From NCBI RefSeq assembly GCF_027744825.2, contig NC_071334.1:33387937-33451936 (forward strand): DNA of 64,000 nucleotides. The letters are read 5' to 3'. Position numbers and translations under genes: made by a program. Below the pieces are notes generated by a model that did no database searches, was not told where the DNA came from, and saw nothing but the letters and a program-made list of their open reading frames with translations. Shown in pieces: positions 18,601 through 28,760 of this stretch; the first letter of the stretch is position 1; each line of letters opens with the position of its first letter. The stretch is from Synchiropus splendidus. Taxonomy: Eukaryota > Chordata > Actinopteri > Syngnathiformes > Callionymidae.

Positions 18601-18606
18601 AAAAAG
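18601..18606 (+). repeat. Target-site duplication, right copy
   Basis: AAAAAG immediately after the transposon, matching 12726-12731. Confidence 0.92.
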
Positions 18607-18619
18607 AGACGTCTCTCGT

Positions 18620-19366
18620 TTCGTAGCATTCGCCAGAGCCGCTCACACTGGTGAATTTAACCACCTCCTCCAGCAGCGTCACCGGGATACGGCCACTTCA
18701 AACGGTACTTCAAGCGGAACCACCGCGAGTTGGACGACCTGTTGGTCTGGATCAGTGGCTGAATACAGGACATCAAGTGCCCGCGGTCTGTCCTCGGTAA
18801 GCAGCTCGATGTGTCGTTATGTACGCGGACTTGTGTCCAAGTCTTTCTGAACTGTCATCAATTCATCAACTCCGCGGTCGTATCTGCTGTGTGCTTGAAG
18901 TAATTTTCGGAGATATATAATCTGTCATCGTCAATAGTATGTACACTAAAACTAGACTATTTGAAACAATATTTATATTTCTTTGAGTCTTGTCAGTTAG
19001 CGCCACTTTGTGGTCATCAATGAATGCAACAGTTAAATGCATTGTGATGAAACTATTTATCCTGTGAGGCAGATGCACTGTTGTATGATTGATATATACT
19101 TAAAGTTATCACCAATATATATATGTTTACATATCCATGTATGGTTTATATTTTGCAGGTATTCGGTAACAGGACACCTGCTTCCATGTTGGTGTGACCG
19201 TCCATTTCCAGGAGCTGACCAGAGGACTCCAGCCACAGACCACACATGTTTTTGTTGTCCCCGGAGGGACGGGGGTCAAGAGAGGCGGACCCTAACCCTA
19301 ACTGTGGCTACAAAGAAAGTAAATGATCCAAATTTCAGTCAGCTGTTGTTTTGCTTGGTAAGGTAA
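18620..19366 (+). pseudogene. PIF-Harbinger transposase remnant
   Basis: Short stretches in shifting frames resemble the family. 'GHFKRYFKRNHRELDDLL' (about 18680-18740) is followed by a stop, and 'RYSVTGHLLP' is near 19158-19190 after a possible intron. No DDE motif is left. The mirror copy at 55128-55875 (minus) carries the same lesions, so decay preceded the duplication. The mostly open frame 19037-19366 is not a gene. Confidence 0.5.
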
Positions 19367-19388
19367 GGTAACTTTATTGTCAAATATG

Positions 19389-20400
19389 CTACAGTACGAG
19401 ACATATAGCATGGATGAAATATCTGGTAAAGTAGCATGTACATTTTAAATTTATGTGGAACCTGGAAGGAACAAGGACCTTGAAAACTGTCCCATCTTCT
19501 GAGCTGGGTTTGTGGAGGGAGTACATTAGTAGATGTTTGAGCTCAGCTTCAGCATCTGGTGACACCATGCTCTGAAGGTCTCTTCCATCGGTGTCCTGCA
19601 CATAATGGAAGTTGAGTTCAATAGTGATAGTGATGAGTACGAATAAATAAAATCTGTATAGGACAGCAATACTTAACCTAAAGCAAGTCATGTCACGATG
19701 ACAGTGCTTGAATGATGGAGAACATTTAATAACAAAAACAGAACAATGCTAGAAAATGCTATGTCTACATACATCAGGAGCAGCAGTGGATGAGGAGGGG
19801 CCAGTGTTAGGTGGAGAAGATGCAGCAGCAGCAGGTGAGGCAGAGGAAGGTCCATCCTCCTCCTCATCATCACCAACATCATGAGTGGATCCATCCTCCT
19901 CCTCTCACATAGCGTGATTACATTATTGTACTAGCTATACTGAAAAAAGCAATACAGAAAGCTACATACGTTTTTATATTTATATATTTAGCTAGTATTC
20001 AGAATGTCACCACTAAATGAACGTACAAACCGACCTGCTACCTTGCTGCTGCTGCAGCTGCCTCTCCAGTCATGTTGGCCGAGGTCTCTCTTGGAGATGA
20101 AGGGCTCCAGAAGAGAGAGGACGGTGAAGAACGCTCACTTCACGGCACTACAGTAGATGCCACTGACCACTCCGCTCCTCGATCGCCATCCTCCCCTCAT
20201 ATAAACAGAGCCTTCAGGACGTCTCATCTGAATTAAATTAAATCAGAAACAGTACTGATTTATCCCGTCGCCATACAGATGTAGTTTCTACAGTCGCAGC
20301 AGTACATTCGCCTCGTAAACTCGGTGGACATTGCGTTTAGTAAACTTAGGTAAATAAAGGTGTCAACTCACCAGGAACGCCACCGTTGTGGCGAACTTTC
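19389..20400 (-). pseudogene. Second Harbinger-element gene remnant
   Basis: Possible exons on the minus strand: a short start (MVAFL, donor gtgagt) near 20385, an alanine-rich piece near 20040, an acidic Ser/Pro/Ala piece at 19770-19900, and 'TDGRDLQSMVSPDAEAELKH' at 19500-19600. An AATAAA-type end lies near 19375. I do not recognise the protein. Mirror copy at 54114-55120 (+). Confidence 0.4.
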
Positions 20401-20923
20401 CCTCCGGACAAGATTCTTCCTATTTATGTTCCGGTGGAAATTAAAAAATGCAGAATTTGTGCCACTCACGACAGGACGGCGGAAAGTCTGCATGTAAACA
20501 ACTGCAGCCATTAGCTTCTCCTCCTCCGGGACACATCACTCGCGGATCTGGTCTCTGATTGGTCAACGCGCCGCGACTGGTCGCAGTAGTTCAATTTTTT
20601 GAACTACTGCGACTGTCGCAGTAGTCCAGTCGTGTCGTCTTGAGTAGCCGGAATCGCCATATGTAGCTCAAATCGCGTAGCGTCGCACACTCCAGTCGTG
20701 TCGCGGCTGATCATCGTCAATCGGCCAAATCAGTCGTGTCGCTTGCGGAAGTCGCGTTCGGTGTGAAAGTACCTTTAGAGATCAAATACGGAGAGTATTG
20801 AAAACCTCATGAAATATTCTTGAACATGGCTCTTGTGGTGTGTCAACAGTCGCGTGTGGGTAGAACAATGTTTGTCGTAAGTAATAGGGAGACGTTTGGG
20901 TCCCTTCAAAGGAAGTTGAGTTG

Positions 20924-20995
20924 AGGTTCCACCGAGATTTGAACTCGGATCACTGGATTCAAAGTCCAGAGTGCTGACCATTACACCATGGAACC
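20924..20995 (-). tRNA. tRNA-Gln (TTG)
   Basis: Intact 72-nt cloverleaf with loop CTTTGAA. Mate 53527-53598 with identical flanks (x+y about 74,522). Confidence 0.93.
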
Positions 20996-21162
20996 ATGAG
21001 GATTCTGAAACTTTGGAGTGGTTCTTGGACATTCCTTCATAAAGCTCTTGCCAGTAGAAATGCAGCAAGAGGAAACCTCATGGTCCAATGCTTTCTCAAA
21101 CACTCCAAAGGAAACAAATGAAACTGAACCCATAGCATTAGAATAGAACATACAAATGATCA

Positions 21163-21234
21163 TAGCAGAGGATGGTTTCGATCCATCGACCTCTGGGTTA
21201 TGGGCCCAGCATGCTTCCGCTGCGCCACTCTGCT
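21163..21234 (-). tRNA. Initiator tRNA-Met (CAT), one D-arm change
   Basis: Matches the consensus initiator except gaagcatgctggg for gaagcgtgctggg. The downstream T-run is weak (TTT only). Confidence 0.92.
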
Positions 21235-21725
21235 TCCATCAGACAACACTGAGCTAGTATCCATGTGGAGGAACACAGCTCTTGTCATGTAAACTGTTCC
21301 TGCCATTCACTGGCATCAACAGCACAAACTGGACCTGAATGAAAGTGGTTGGAAAGACTTCATTCCCTCAGATTTAGCCTCATGCACCAGGCTACACAGA
21401 TGTGATGAAGAGCTGGGTGAAGACACTTTGCATTGTCAAGAGCATTTGAAATGGGACCCACCTCAGTTTTTCCCAAAAAATCCTGATCAAATCAGTGATT
21501 TCCTTCATGATGTTTTCTGTCATCACATTCATTGTATAAACTATCTCACTCATGATAAGTGTGTTAACAATCACTATTTTCCCATCATCTCTGCACTAAA
21601 ATGTGTTCAATTTCATTTGTTGACATTTTGCATGGTGCTTTTTATTTTTTTTTTCACAAAAACACATTGTCAAACTATTTATTAGCAACAATTAAAAAAA
21701 AACGTTATTTCTCTCAGAGATTAAA
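21235..21725. repeat. iMet leader and adjoining spacer
   Basis: Leader common to all initiator genes, then a spacer repeated at 26560-26705, 29400-29580, 35100-35390 and 47180-47400. No gene. Confidence 0.5.
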
Positions 21726-21727
21726 GT

Positions 21728-22345
21728 ACAGTGGTACCTCGGTTTTCGAACGTCCCAGACTTCCAACAAATCGGAGTTTGAACAAAGATTTCGAGATTTT
21801 TTTACTTGGGATTTCAAAAATCCAGAACTCGAACGCCCCCGGAAAAACATAACGTGCGCGGACCGATCAGCTGACCCACGACGCGCTTTGTTATTGTGGA
21901 AATTAGCTCTATTTACTGACTGTTTTTTCTTCATATTGAGGTGTAAAACCTTTCCTGTCTCCACACTGGACCGTGGTAGAGCGTCACAGGGGAGGTGCTC
22001 ACTCTCCACACCTCTCAGGCTGGAGCACTCACTCCAGGGTTTGATGTCCTGTTGTCAGCTGGAGCTGGGACAGGGATGAGGCGAGTCTGGGACAGAGCGT
22101 TACTTGGTTTATGACTTTGTCACAGCCAAACTGCACAGAAGCGCACATTCAGAGCTGGACACGCACCGGGCACCTCTTCACTTCTGGAGAGACGTCACTC
22201 TACATTCACTCCTACAAAAGCCTATTTTAAGGCTTGGAACGCATTATTTCTTTTTCCATTCATTGTGATGGGAAAAATCGATTCGGATTTCGAACAAATC
22301 GCTTCTCAAATGGCCGTCTGGAACGGACTGTGGTCTTTGAACTGA
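21728..22345 (+). mobile_element. Unclassified dispersed repeat (CAGTGGTACCTCGG end)
   Basis: Begins cagtggtacctcggttttcg and ends near a ttcaaagaccac/gtggtctttgaa block. It is rich in TTCGAA motifs (gatttcgaacaaatcg). Longer copies are at 34350-35077 (-) and 47473-48178 (+). This copy lacks about 100 bp near 22195. It has no coding capacity and may be a non-autonomous DNA element. Confidence 0.5.
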
Positions 22346-22675
22346 CTGACCTCGAATTGCAATATTTTGCGTATATTTTTTACATTTGTTTATTTGTCAT
22401 CACCTGTTGATGTATGTTCTGTTATACATTGAACATATTAATAAACTACTCAGTGGCGAGCTGTCCCATAGGTAATAGGTTTAACACTGTTACGTCTCTG
22501 CTTGGTGAAAAGGAAAACAAAAGTTTGAGCAAATGGTTCTTAAAGTAAAGTTGTTTTAGATGAACATAACTTATCAACAATCACAGAAATGTATGTAAAA
22601 ATGCAAATGTCTCAAATGCAACAGTTTCTGATACTCACTAAACTGGATGTTCACTGAAAGGCGTGCAACAACCAA
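22346..22675. other. Gln upstream flank, no gene
   Basis: Conserved flank of Gln genes, repeated before 23131, 48504 and (inverted) 33940. Confidence 0.5.
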
Positions 22676-22747
22676 GGTTCCATGGTGTAATGGTCAGCAC
22701 TCTGGACTCTGAATCCAGTGATCCGAGTTCAACTCTCGGTGGAACCT
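22676..22747 (+). tRNA. tRNA-Gln (CTG)
   Basis: Intact cloverleaf, T-loop ttcaactc. Close relatives are 23131-23202, 48504-48575 and 33940-34011. Confidence 0.92.
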
Positions 22748-23130
22748 GTCTCTTCGGTGTGAAGTGTGTGAGTCAAGTTTTGGAAAGGCATCAGGAGCCA
22801 TTATTACCTTAATACCAGAGGTGATGTACAGTATACAAGCGATGAGAACCCACCAGCTTCAGGTATGGATTTACAGGTGATGCAAGAATATACGAAAATT
22901 GTAAATTTAGGGAAGGAAAATGAAATATTCATTGGTAATAGGTTTAGCACTGTTACGTCCCTGCTAGGTGAAAAGGAAAAGTTTGAGCAAGTGGTTGTTA
23001 AAGTAAAGTTGTTTTAGATGAACATAACTTATCAACAATCACAGAAATGCATGTAAAAGGGCAAATGTCTCTACACCAGTTTATAAAACTCACTAAACTG
23101 GATGATCACTGAAAGATGTGTACAACCCCA

Positions 23131-23202
23131 GGTTCCATGGTGTAATGGTCAGAACTCTGGACTCTGAATCCAGTGATCCGAGTTCAACTCTCGGTGGAAC
23201 CT
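23131..23202 (+). tRNA. tRNA-Gln (CTG)
   Basis: Tandem duplicate of 22676-22747 at 455-bp spacing. It has cagaactctgg for cagcactctgg at the D-arm/anticodon junction. Confidence 0.88.
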
Positions 23203-23329
23203 GTCTCTTAGGTGTGAAGTTTGTGAGTCAAGTTTTGGAAAGGCATCGGGAGCCATTATTACCTTAATACCAGAGGTGATGGACAGTACATTGGCGATGA
23301 GAACCCACCAACTTCAGGTCGAGATTTAC

Positions 23330-23978
23330 AGGTGAAGGAAAATGAAATAGCAGAAAGAAAACAATATGAGCAATTGGTCACCAAAACAAAAAAGGAATGT
23401 GATGACAGAAAACATCATGAAGGAATCAGTGATGTGATCAGGAACATGATTTGGGATGGGAAGGAAGCCAGGATCAGGAAAGAGGTTTTCGAGCATGAGG
23501 ATGATGATGGAGGATCAAGCCAGTTACTTTGGAGAATCAGAAAAGTGTGATAAGGGTCAGAACAGTGACAAAATACTTGGAACAGGAGGATGATCAGATA
23601 TGGAAGAAGGTTTTGAAAAGAAAGTTAAGGAAATATTGTGGTTGTGAAATAATGGGAAAATATGTGTCTTTTAAAGAAGCACATTTAATAAAAACAAATG
23701 AATTCCACGAGGAAGTACTTGAAGAACGAAGATACCCCCTAAACAAGGTGAGCTATGACTGCGATACATTGTTGAAGATCTTGAAACAACCCATCTTTCT
23801 AAATAATGTGACAAAGAAAGTGAACAAGGTCCTAAATAATGAAAAGGTATGGAAGACTGGGATCAGAAAAATAAACTCTATAACTTGTGAGTACGTCCCA
23901 GGATTCATGATCGCACAAGTGCTGATCGATCAACAGGAAGAGAAGGGCGGAGCTCTGAGACCAGGAGGGCGGCTCTAG
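23330..23978 (+). repeat. Repeated unidentified coding-like segment
   Basis: Best copy of the family also at 3476-4280. A frame at 23332-23550 ends 'GGSSQLLWRIRKV'. An overlapping frame in another phase then runs to 23978 and contains 'EQEDDQIWKKVLKRKL', 'YDCDTLLKILKQP' and 'CEYVPGFMIAQVLI'. One frameshift would join them, so it is probably a decayed gene piece. Function unknown. Confidence 0.5.
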
Positions 23979-24559
23979 TCATGCAGGACGTCAAAGAAGT
24001 CATGTGGACAGAGTGGAAAAGTAGAATTGAGACAGGAAATAATATAAGAAGAGGCAGAAATGACTGATCTTGTTTTATATCAGAAGAGGACAGAAGAAAA
24101 TTGAATTAAGTACATTAAAAACTAATTTCTGGTCCTTTGAAGAAAATCAGAATCATTACCCATTGAGAGAAATTGGATGGAAGATAAGTATTTAATTTTT
24201 AGTAAGTTGAGGACGAAAATGTGTTTGTACTGCAGGCCCTCGGTTTGAACCTTGCTCTGGGATGGAAAACTGGATCAGGTTCCCATTTTAAATTCTGTCG
24301 ACAATACAAAGCATGTGCTGCTCAGTTCAAGCTCTGCTTCTTTGACAAAAGATGGCTTTCCTCGCAGTTGTCTTCACCCAGCTCTTCATCACATCTGTGT
24401 AGCCTGGTGCATGAGGCTAAATCTGAGGGAATGAAGTCTTTCCAACCACTTTCATTCAGGTCCAGTTTGTGCTGTTGATGCCAGTGAATGGCAGGAACAG
24501 TTTACATGACAAGAGCTGCGTTCCTCCACATGGATACTAGCTCAGTGTTGTCTGATGGA
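23979..24559. repeat. iMet leader
   Basis: From about 24235 this is the standard leader of initiator tRNA genes. No gene upstream of it. Confidence 0.5.
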
Positions 24560-24631
24560 AGCAGAGTGGCGCAGCGGAAGCGTGCTGGGCCCATAACCCA
24601 GAGGTCGATGGATCGAAACCATCCTCTGCTA
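24560..24631 (+). tRNA. Initiator tRNA-Met (CAT)
   Basis: Consensus initiator sequence, TTTTT at 24638-24642. Confidence 0.96.
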
Positions 24632-24797
24632 TGAACATTTTTCATATCCTGTTTTAATGTTACAGGGTTCAAATCCAAGTGTTGCCAACAACATGTTCAT
24701 GAGGAAGCATTGGACCATGAGGTTTCCTCTTGCTGCTACTGGCAAGAGCTTTATGAAGGAATGTCCAAGAACCACTCCAAAGTCCAACAACTCTCAT

Positions 24798-24869
24798 GGT
24801 TCCATGGTGTAATGGTCAGCACTCTGGACTTTGAATCCAGTGATCCGAGTTAAAATCTCGGTGGAACCT
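24798..24869 (+). tRNA. tRNA-Gln (TTG) with T-loop change
   Basis: Stems pair and the anticodon is TTG. The T-loop reads ttaaaat, losing the invariant C56 of box B, so transcription and folding may be impaired. Confidence 0.75.
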
Positions 24870-25055
24870 CAGTTTTCTTGTCCTGGAACTCGCTTTGGCG
24901 TCACACTGACTGAAGGTGTCCTGATCACTGACGCCAAACATTGTTCCAGCCAGACACGACTGTTCACACACCACCATCCACCACAGGAGCCACGTTCTGA
25001 AATTCCTCATCACTTTTTCATTTCTTCACTGGATCTCGAAGACCAAAGTGGTTTT

Positions 25056-25075
25056 ATTCAAATCCCAGCAGTGTC
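25056..25075 (+). pseudogene. tRNA-Thr 3' fragment
   Basis: Only attcaaatcccagcagtg plus the 3' end. It sits where a full Thr gene stands at 5389 and 36062. Confidence 0.7.
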
Positions 25076-25179
25076 TCACTGGTGAAACATTGATTTTAGG
25101 CACTTGGTCAAGACGGCAGGATTTATGACACCAGTTTTACAAAGAACAGTCCAAAAACCACTCCAAAGTCAACATGACT

Positions 25180-25215
25180 GGTTCCATGCTGTAGTGGTCT
25201 GGACTCTGAATCCAG
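25180..25215 (+). pseudogene. tRNA-Gln 5'-half fragment
   Basis: The Thr-module passenger fragment, same break points as 5567-5603. Confidence 0.75.
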
Positions 25216-25329
25216 CTGCGTAAGAGCTTTTCAATGCGTCATTCATGTTCATGTGAGTGGTGAAAGTGAAGACACTTAAATGCCTCGTTTCCCTGAGGTG
25301 TGTCAAGCTGTGTGTGAATGGGTGTTTGT

Positions 25330-25758
25330 GTTGTGAGCACTGTATAAGCCTGACACACCTAATTGAGAAATGATCAAAGTAGTTAAACTATCATTTTGGT
25401 AATTGTTCTGTTGCTGGTTTTATGGGAAATGTAAATAATGGCAGGGTACATGTCGTGCCATCCAAGACAGTGGACCACCAGCGTCTGAGGAGGCAAACTA
25501 TCTCAGTGCACCAGAAAGTTCCTCTGAGGCAAAGCTCACAAAGTTCACCCCCATGGACGGATGTCCTCCATGACGGGTTTGTGAAGAGCAACCCAGGCCG
25601 CATCCTACCGTTCATATATCACAACATGAAATCTGGCAAAAGCAAAAAGAAGTTCTCCCCATTTTCTGAGCCTCAGCTCGCAAAGTGACAAAGTGTCAAA
25701 TCAATGTGTTAAACATTGATTTGGCACTCAATGGTGAAAAATCAATGTTTCACCAGTG
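25330..25758. other. Single-copy stretch with unassigned frame
   Basis: A frame of 88 codons (25422-25688, +) contains 'TVDHQRLRRQTISVHQKVPL' and is not repeated elsewhere in the window. I recognise no domain and the opposite strand is equally open, so I do not call a gene. Confidence 0.35.
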
Positions 25759-25832
25759 AGGTACTGTGGGGATTTGATCCCAGGATCTCCGGTTGACTAG
25801 ACAGGGGCTTTGACCAACTAAGCCACAGCGCC
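25759..25832 (-). pseudogene. tRNA-Thr (AGT) pseudogene
   Basis: Full length, but the anticodon stem (cctgt/accgg) and T stem (ctggg/cccca) carry mismatches and the loop reads CTAGTCA. Decayed. Confidence 0.75.
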
Positions 25833-26047
25833 ACACAGGTGAGTTGTTAAATGAAAAAAAAAAATAAATTAAAAAAAAACTCTGGTCTTAGAGATCTAGT
25901 AGAGAGAGTAATGAAAACCTCATGAAATATTCTTGAACATGGCTCTTGTGGTTTGTGAACAGTTGCATCTGGGTCGACCAATATTTGTCATAAGTAATAG
26001 ACACCTTCAGGCAACATGTCTGAGTCACTTCAAAGGAAGATGTGTTG

Positions 26048-26119
26048 AGGTTCCACCTCGATTTGAACTCAGATCACTGGATTCAAAGTTCCGAATGCTG
26101 ACCATTACACCATGGAACC
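26048..26119 (-). pseudogene. tRNA-Gln (TTG) pseudogene
   Basis: Full length with TTG. The 5' anticodon strand is scrambled (cattcggaactttg for cactctggactttg), so the anticodon stem is lost. Confidence 0.8.
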
Positions 26120-26288
26120 ATCAGAGTTTTCATACTTTGGAGTGGTTCTTGGACATTCCTTCATAAAGCTCTTGCCAGTAGAAATGTAGCAAGAGGAAAC
26201 CTCATGGTCAAATGCTTTCTCATGAACACTTCGAAGGAAATACATGAAAGTGAATTTAAAGCATTAGAATAGAATATAAAGATCTTCA

Positions 26289-26360
26289 TAGCAGAGGATG
26301 GTTTCGATCCATCGACCTCTGGGTTATGGGCCCAGCACGCTTCCGCTGCGCCACTCTGCT
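26289..26360 (-). tRNA. Initiator tRNA-Met (CAT)
   Basis: Consensus initiator sequence. Leader at 26361-26560. Confidence 0.95.
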
Positions 26361-27122
26361 TCCATCAGACAACACTGAGCTAGTATCCATGTGGAGGAAC
26401 GCAGCTCTTGTCATGTAAACTGTTCCTGCCATTCACTGGCATCAACAGCACAAACTGGACCTGAATGAAAGTGGTTGGAAAGACTTCATTCCCTCAGATT
26501 TAGCCTCATGCACCAGGCTACACAGATGTGATGAAGAGCTGGGTGAAGACACTTTGCATTGTCAAGAGCATTTCAAATGGGACCCACCACAGTTTTCCCC
26601 AAAAATGCCTTATGAAATGAATGATTTCCTTCATGATGTTTTCTGTCATCACATTCATTGTATAAACTATCTTACTCATGATAAGTGTGTGAACAATCAC
26701 TATTTTCCCTCTCAGTCCTAACTTCCTGGTTTTCCCAGAGTTTAATCCTTATTGTCTGTTTCATGTTGTCTTTTCAGAAGAGAAATCCATGAAGGTTATA
26801 GACGTCCTTCAATGTTGAAAACCTGCCAACCAGTGGCAGAAATATCATCTCTAACAGACGTCTGGACTGCAAACAACTCCTCCAGGATCTCTGCTAACTG
26901 TCATCGCACCACTTTCATGGAGTCAGAAGCCTCTTGGTGCCACTGGAAAACAAGGCACGGAATTGTCCTTGAGCAGAGACAGAGAGACAGTGAACAGCTG
27001 GAACAACATTTGGCTTTGTTGGTGGAACAAGCTTGGACTGAATGGTGTTGATGAGGTTGGACAGTGAGAGTGGGACAGAGCTTTGAAATGACCTGGCATC
27101 TGCTCTGCCAAGTCTAAAATGC
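26361..27122. repeat. iMet leader and unidentified repeated segment
   Basis: Leader and spacer, then a segment at 26750-27050 read as 'HEGYRRPSMLKTCQPVAEIS'. It is open for about 90 codons here and at 29640-29948, and inverted at 52600-52902. I do not recognise it, and it lacks a consistent start. Confidence 0.4.
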
Positions 27123-27194
27123 AGGTTCCACCGAGACTTGAACTCAGATCACTGGATTCAGAGTCCAGAGTGCTGACCATTACACCATGGAACC
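27123..27194 (-). tRNA. tRNA-Gln (CTG)
   Basis: Intact cloverleaf with a wobble in the T stem. Sister of 29985-30056. Confidence 0.93.
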
Positions 27195-27527
27195 TCATAT
27201 GTCCCTGACTGAACATCAAGCAAATCCAGTTTTAGAAACTTTGTTGTATAGACCTTTATTCTATTTCTGTGATTATTTTGAGTGACATTAATGTTGATAA
27301 AGTAACTTTAAGCTGGGACGTAACACAGTGTTAATCCTATTACCAATGGAACAGCTCGCCACCTATTGGTTTTATTTATTTCTTTGATTTGTTTTCAACA
27401 GAAAAGTACACACAAACGGGTGATGATGAATAAACAAATAAAAATACAGGCACATTATGGCAATATGAGGTCAGGAGTTCAAAGACAGAGTATAAAAATC
27501 TGTAAGAGAAACTACATGATGACTTAG

Positions 27528-27531
<4 letters not shown>

Positions 27532-27580
<49 letters not shown>
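27532..27580 (+). repeat. (TA)n microsatellite
   Basis: About 24 TA units. Sister copies at 30381, 52125 and 56826 have only four or five. Confidence 0.95.
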
Positions 27581-27581
<1 letters not shown>

Positions 27582-27793
27582 CTTTTACTGAATATTTTGA
27601 CACTGCTTTTGTGCTCTCAAAGTGTCTGTCCATCAATTTTAAAATGTAGCAAAGAGCAACACAGTGATGTATTATCACACTGACCGTTCGGCTCTTAACC
27701 GAACAGTTGCTGGTTGGATCCCACCCAGGGTCTATGATGATCACCCAGACAGCCATATGAAGCTCACCTTCATCGAACTTGAAGATTCCATGA

Positions 27794-27865
27794 GCATTGG
27801 TGCTGTAGACGTTAGCAGAGCTGCCTTCCAAGCAGTTGACATGGGTTTGATTCCCATCCAGTACA
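27794..27865 (+). tRNA. tRNA-Gly (TCC) variant
   Basis: Anticodon arm gctgccttccaagcagt is canonical, and the T stem is a perfect ATGGG/CCCAT that differs from the canonical gene. The acceptor has one mismatch (gcattgg/ccagtac). It could be a diverged functional gene or a pseudogene. Copies at 30603 and 51841, truncated at 9710 and 57043. Confidence 0.6.
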
Positions 27866-28002
27866 AGGCACCTCTGTGTTTGCTGTACAATCTGGAGTCT
27901 TCCCATCAACCTTTCTCAGACATGGACTGATAACATGAATAAGAATAAGATAATATGAACAGGAATGAACTGTGATGTTGTTGAAGATGCATAGAAACGA
28001 AG

Positions 28003-28074
28003 TGCAATGGCTGGGAATCAAACCCAGGTCAATTGCTTGGAAGGCAGCTTTGCTCGCCACGATACAACCGTTGG
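28003..28074 (-). tRNA. tRNA-Gly (TCC), weakened acceptor
   Basis: Canonical anticodon and T-arm. The acceptor 5' strand ccaacgg has two mismatches with ccattgc. Sisters 30801-30872 and 51643-51714 are perfect. Confidence 0.75.
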
Positions 28075-28094
28075 CAATTCTATCCAGGAACAAG

Positions 28095-28760
28095 CAAAAA
28101 CACTCAATGCGGCCACAACAACCTGGAGCTGAACGCCCAGAAGACAGTGGAGATGATCATAGACTTCAGGAGAGTAACAGTTTCTCTGTCCCCTCTCATG
28201 TTGGCTGGTTTGCCCATTCTTATTGTGGACTCCTTCTGCTTCCTAGGAACCGCCATCACTGAGGACCTCAAATGGGAACTGACCATCAGGTCCCTCATCA
28301 GCAAGGACCAGCAGAGAATGTTCTTCTTTAGGCAGCTACGAAAACTACGACTGCCGATGAGGTTGCTGGTGGAGTTCTACACACCATCATCCAGTCCATC
28401 TTCACCTCCTCTATCACCGTCTGGTACAACAGCACCACCTCCAGGTACAAGGGCAGACTGCAGCGCATTGTGCGTTCTGCTGAGAAGGTGTTCGGTTGCA
28501 GACTGCCAACTCTTCAGGACCTGTATGTCTCCAGGACCCAGAGACGTGCAGGTCGGCTCAGAGCCGACCCTTCTCACCCTGGACATGGACTGTTTGTTCA
28601 GCAGGCAGCAGGCTACAGTCCATCCTCTTTTATTCCAAAACAAACTCTTACCTTTGTAGTGAAAATGAAGGGGAAGGAATGGTCGCAGACGCCTGCGTCT
28701 AGTGACTATTACAAAGTAATAAACCTCAAAAAAGGGCACCAGCTAGGATAAGGAACCAGA
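28095..28760 (+). mobile_element. LINE 3' fragment, longest copy
   Basis: Frame 28033-28659 covers 'LELNAQKTVEMIIDFRR', 'DSFCFLGTAITEDL', 'QQRMFFFRQLRKLRL', then shifts frame into 'RLPTLQDLYVSRTQRR' and 'HPGHGLF'. It ends with attacaaagtaataaacctc. This is the C-terminal reverse transcriptase of a CR1/L2/Rex1-type LINE, 5' truncated, no longer coding. Confidence 0.75.

Larger units (their letters stand above)
12515..20775. mobile_element. PIF-Harbinger-like element carrying a nested transposon
   Basis: The ends are aagatacgaccacaccg and cggtgtgaaagtacctt, flanked by TA on both sides. Without the nested insertion it is about 2.4 kb. At about 18680-18775 (+) it reads 'YGHFKRYFKRNHRELDDLL', resembling the N-terminus of PIF-Harbinger transposases, then stops. 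At 19140-19200 a 'YSVTGHLLP'-like stretch fits the next transposase segment. A second remnant runs on the opposite strand. It is decayed. The uninterrupted copy is 53747-56048. Confidence 0.65.

Noticed and set aside
19287..19300. ccctaaccctaac, telomere-like
   Set aside because: Only two units inside the Harbinger-like element and mirrored in the other arm. No telomeric array.
19688..19894. Leucine-rich 'LPHLLLLHLLHL' frame as a membrane peptide
   Set aside because: It is the antisense of an acidic, alanine-rich exon candidate in the Harbinger-like element.
21361..21480. Peptide 'DLNESGWKDFIPSDLASC' in iMet leaders as a THAP-type domain
   Set aside because: No zinc-ligand spacing. The frame breaks in several copies and the DNA is simply the conserved initiator-tRNA leader read backwards.
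25422..25688. 88-codon frame, possibly a gene exon
   Set aside because: No recognisable domain, the opposite strand is also open, and there is no splice or start context. Left unassigned.
28003..28760. tRNA head plus LINE tail as a possible SINE
   Set aside because: The tRNA-Gly lies on the opposite strand to the LINE fragment and the unit always carries long array flanks, so it is a duplicated junction, not a SINE.
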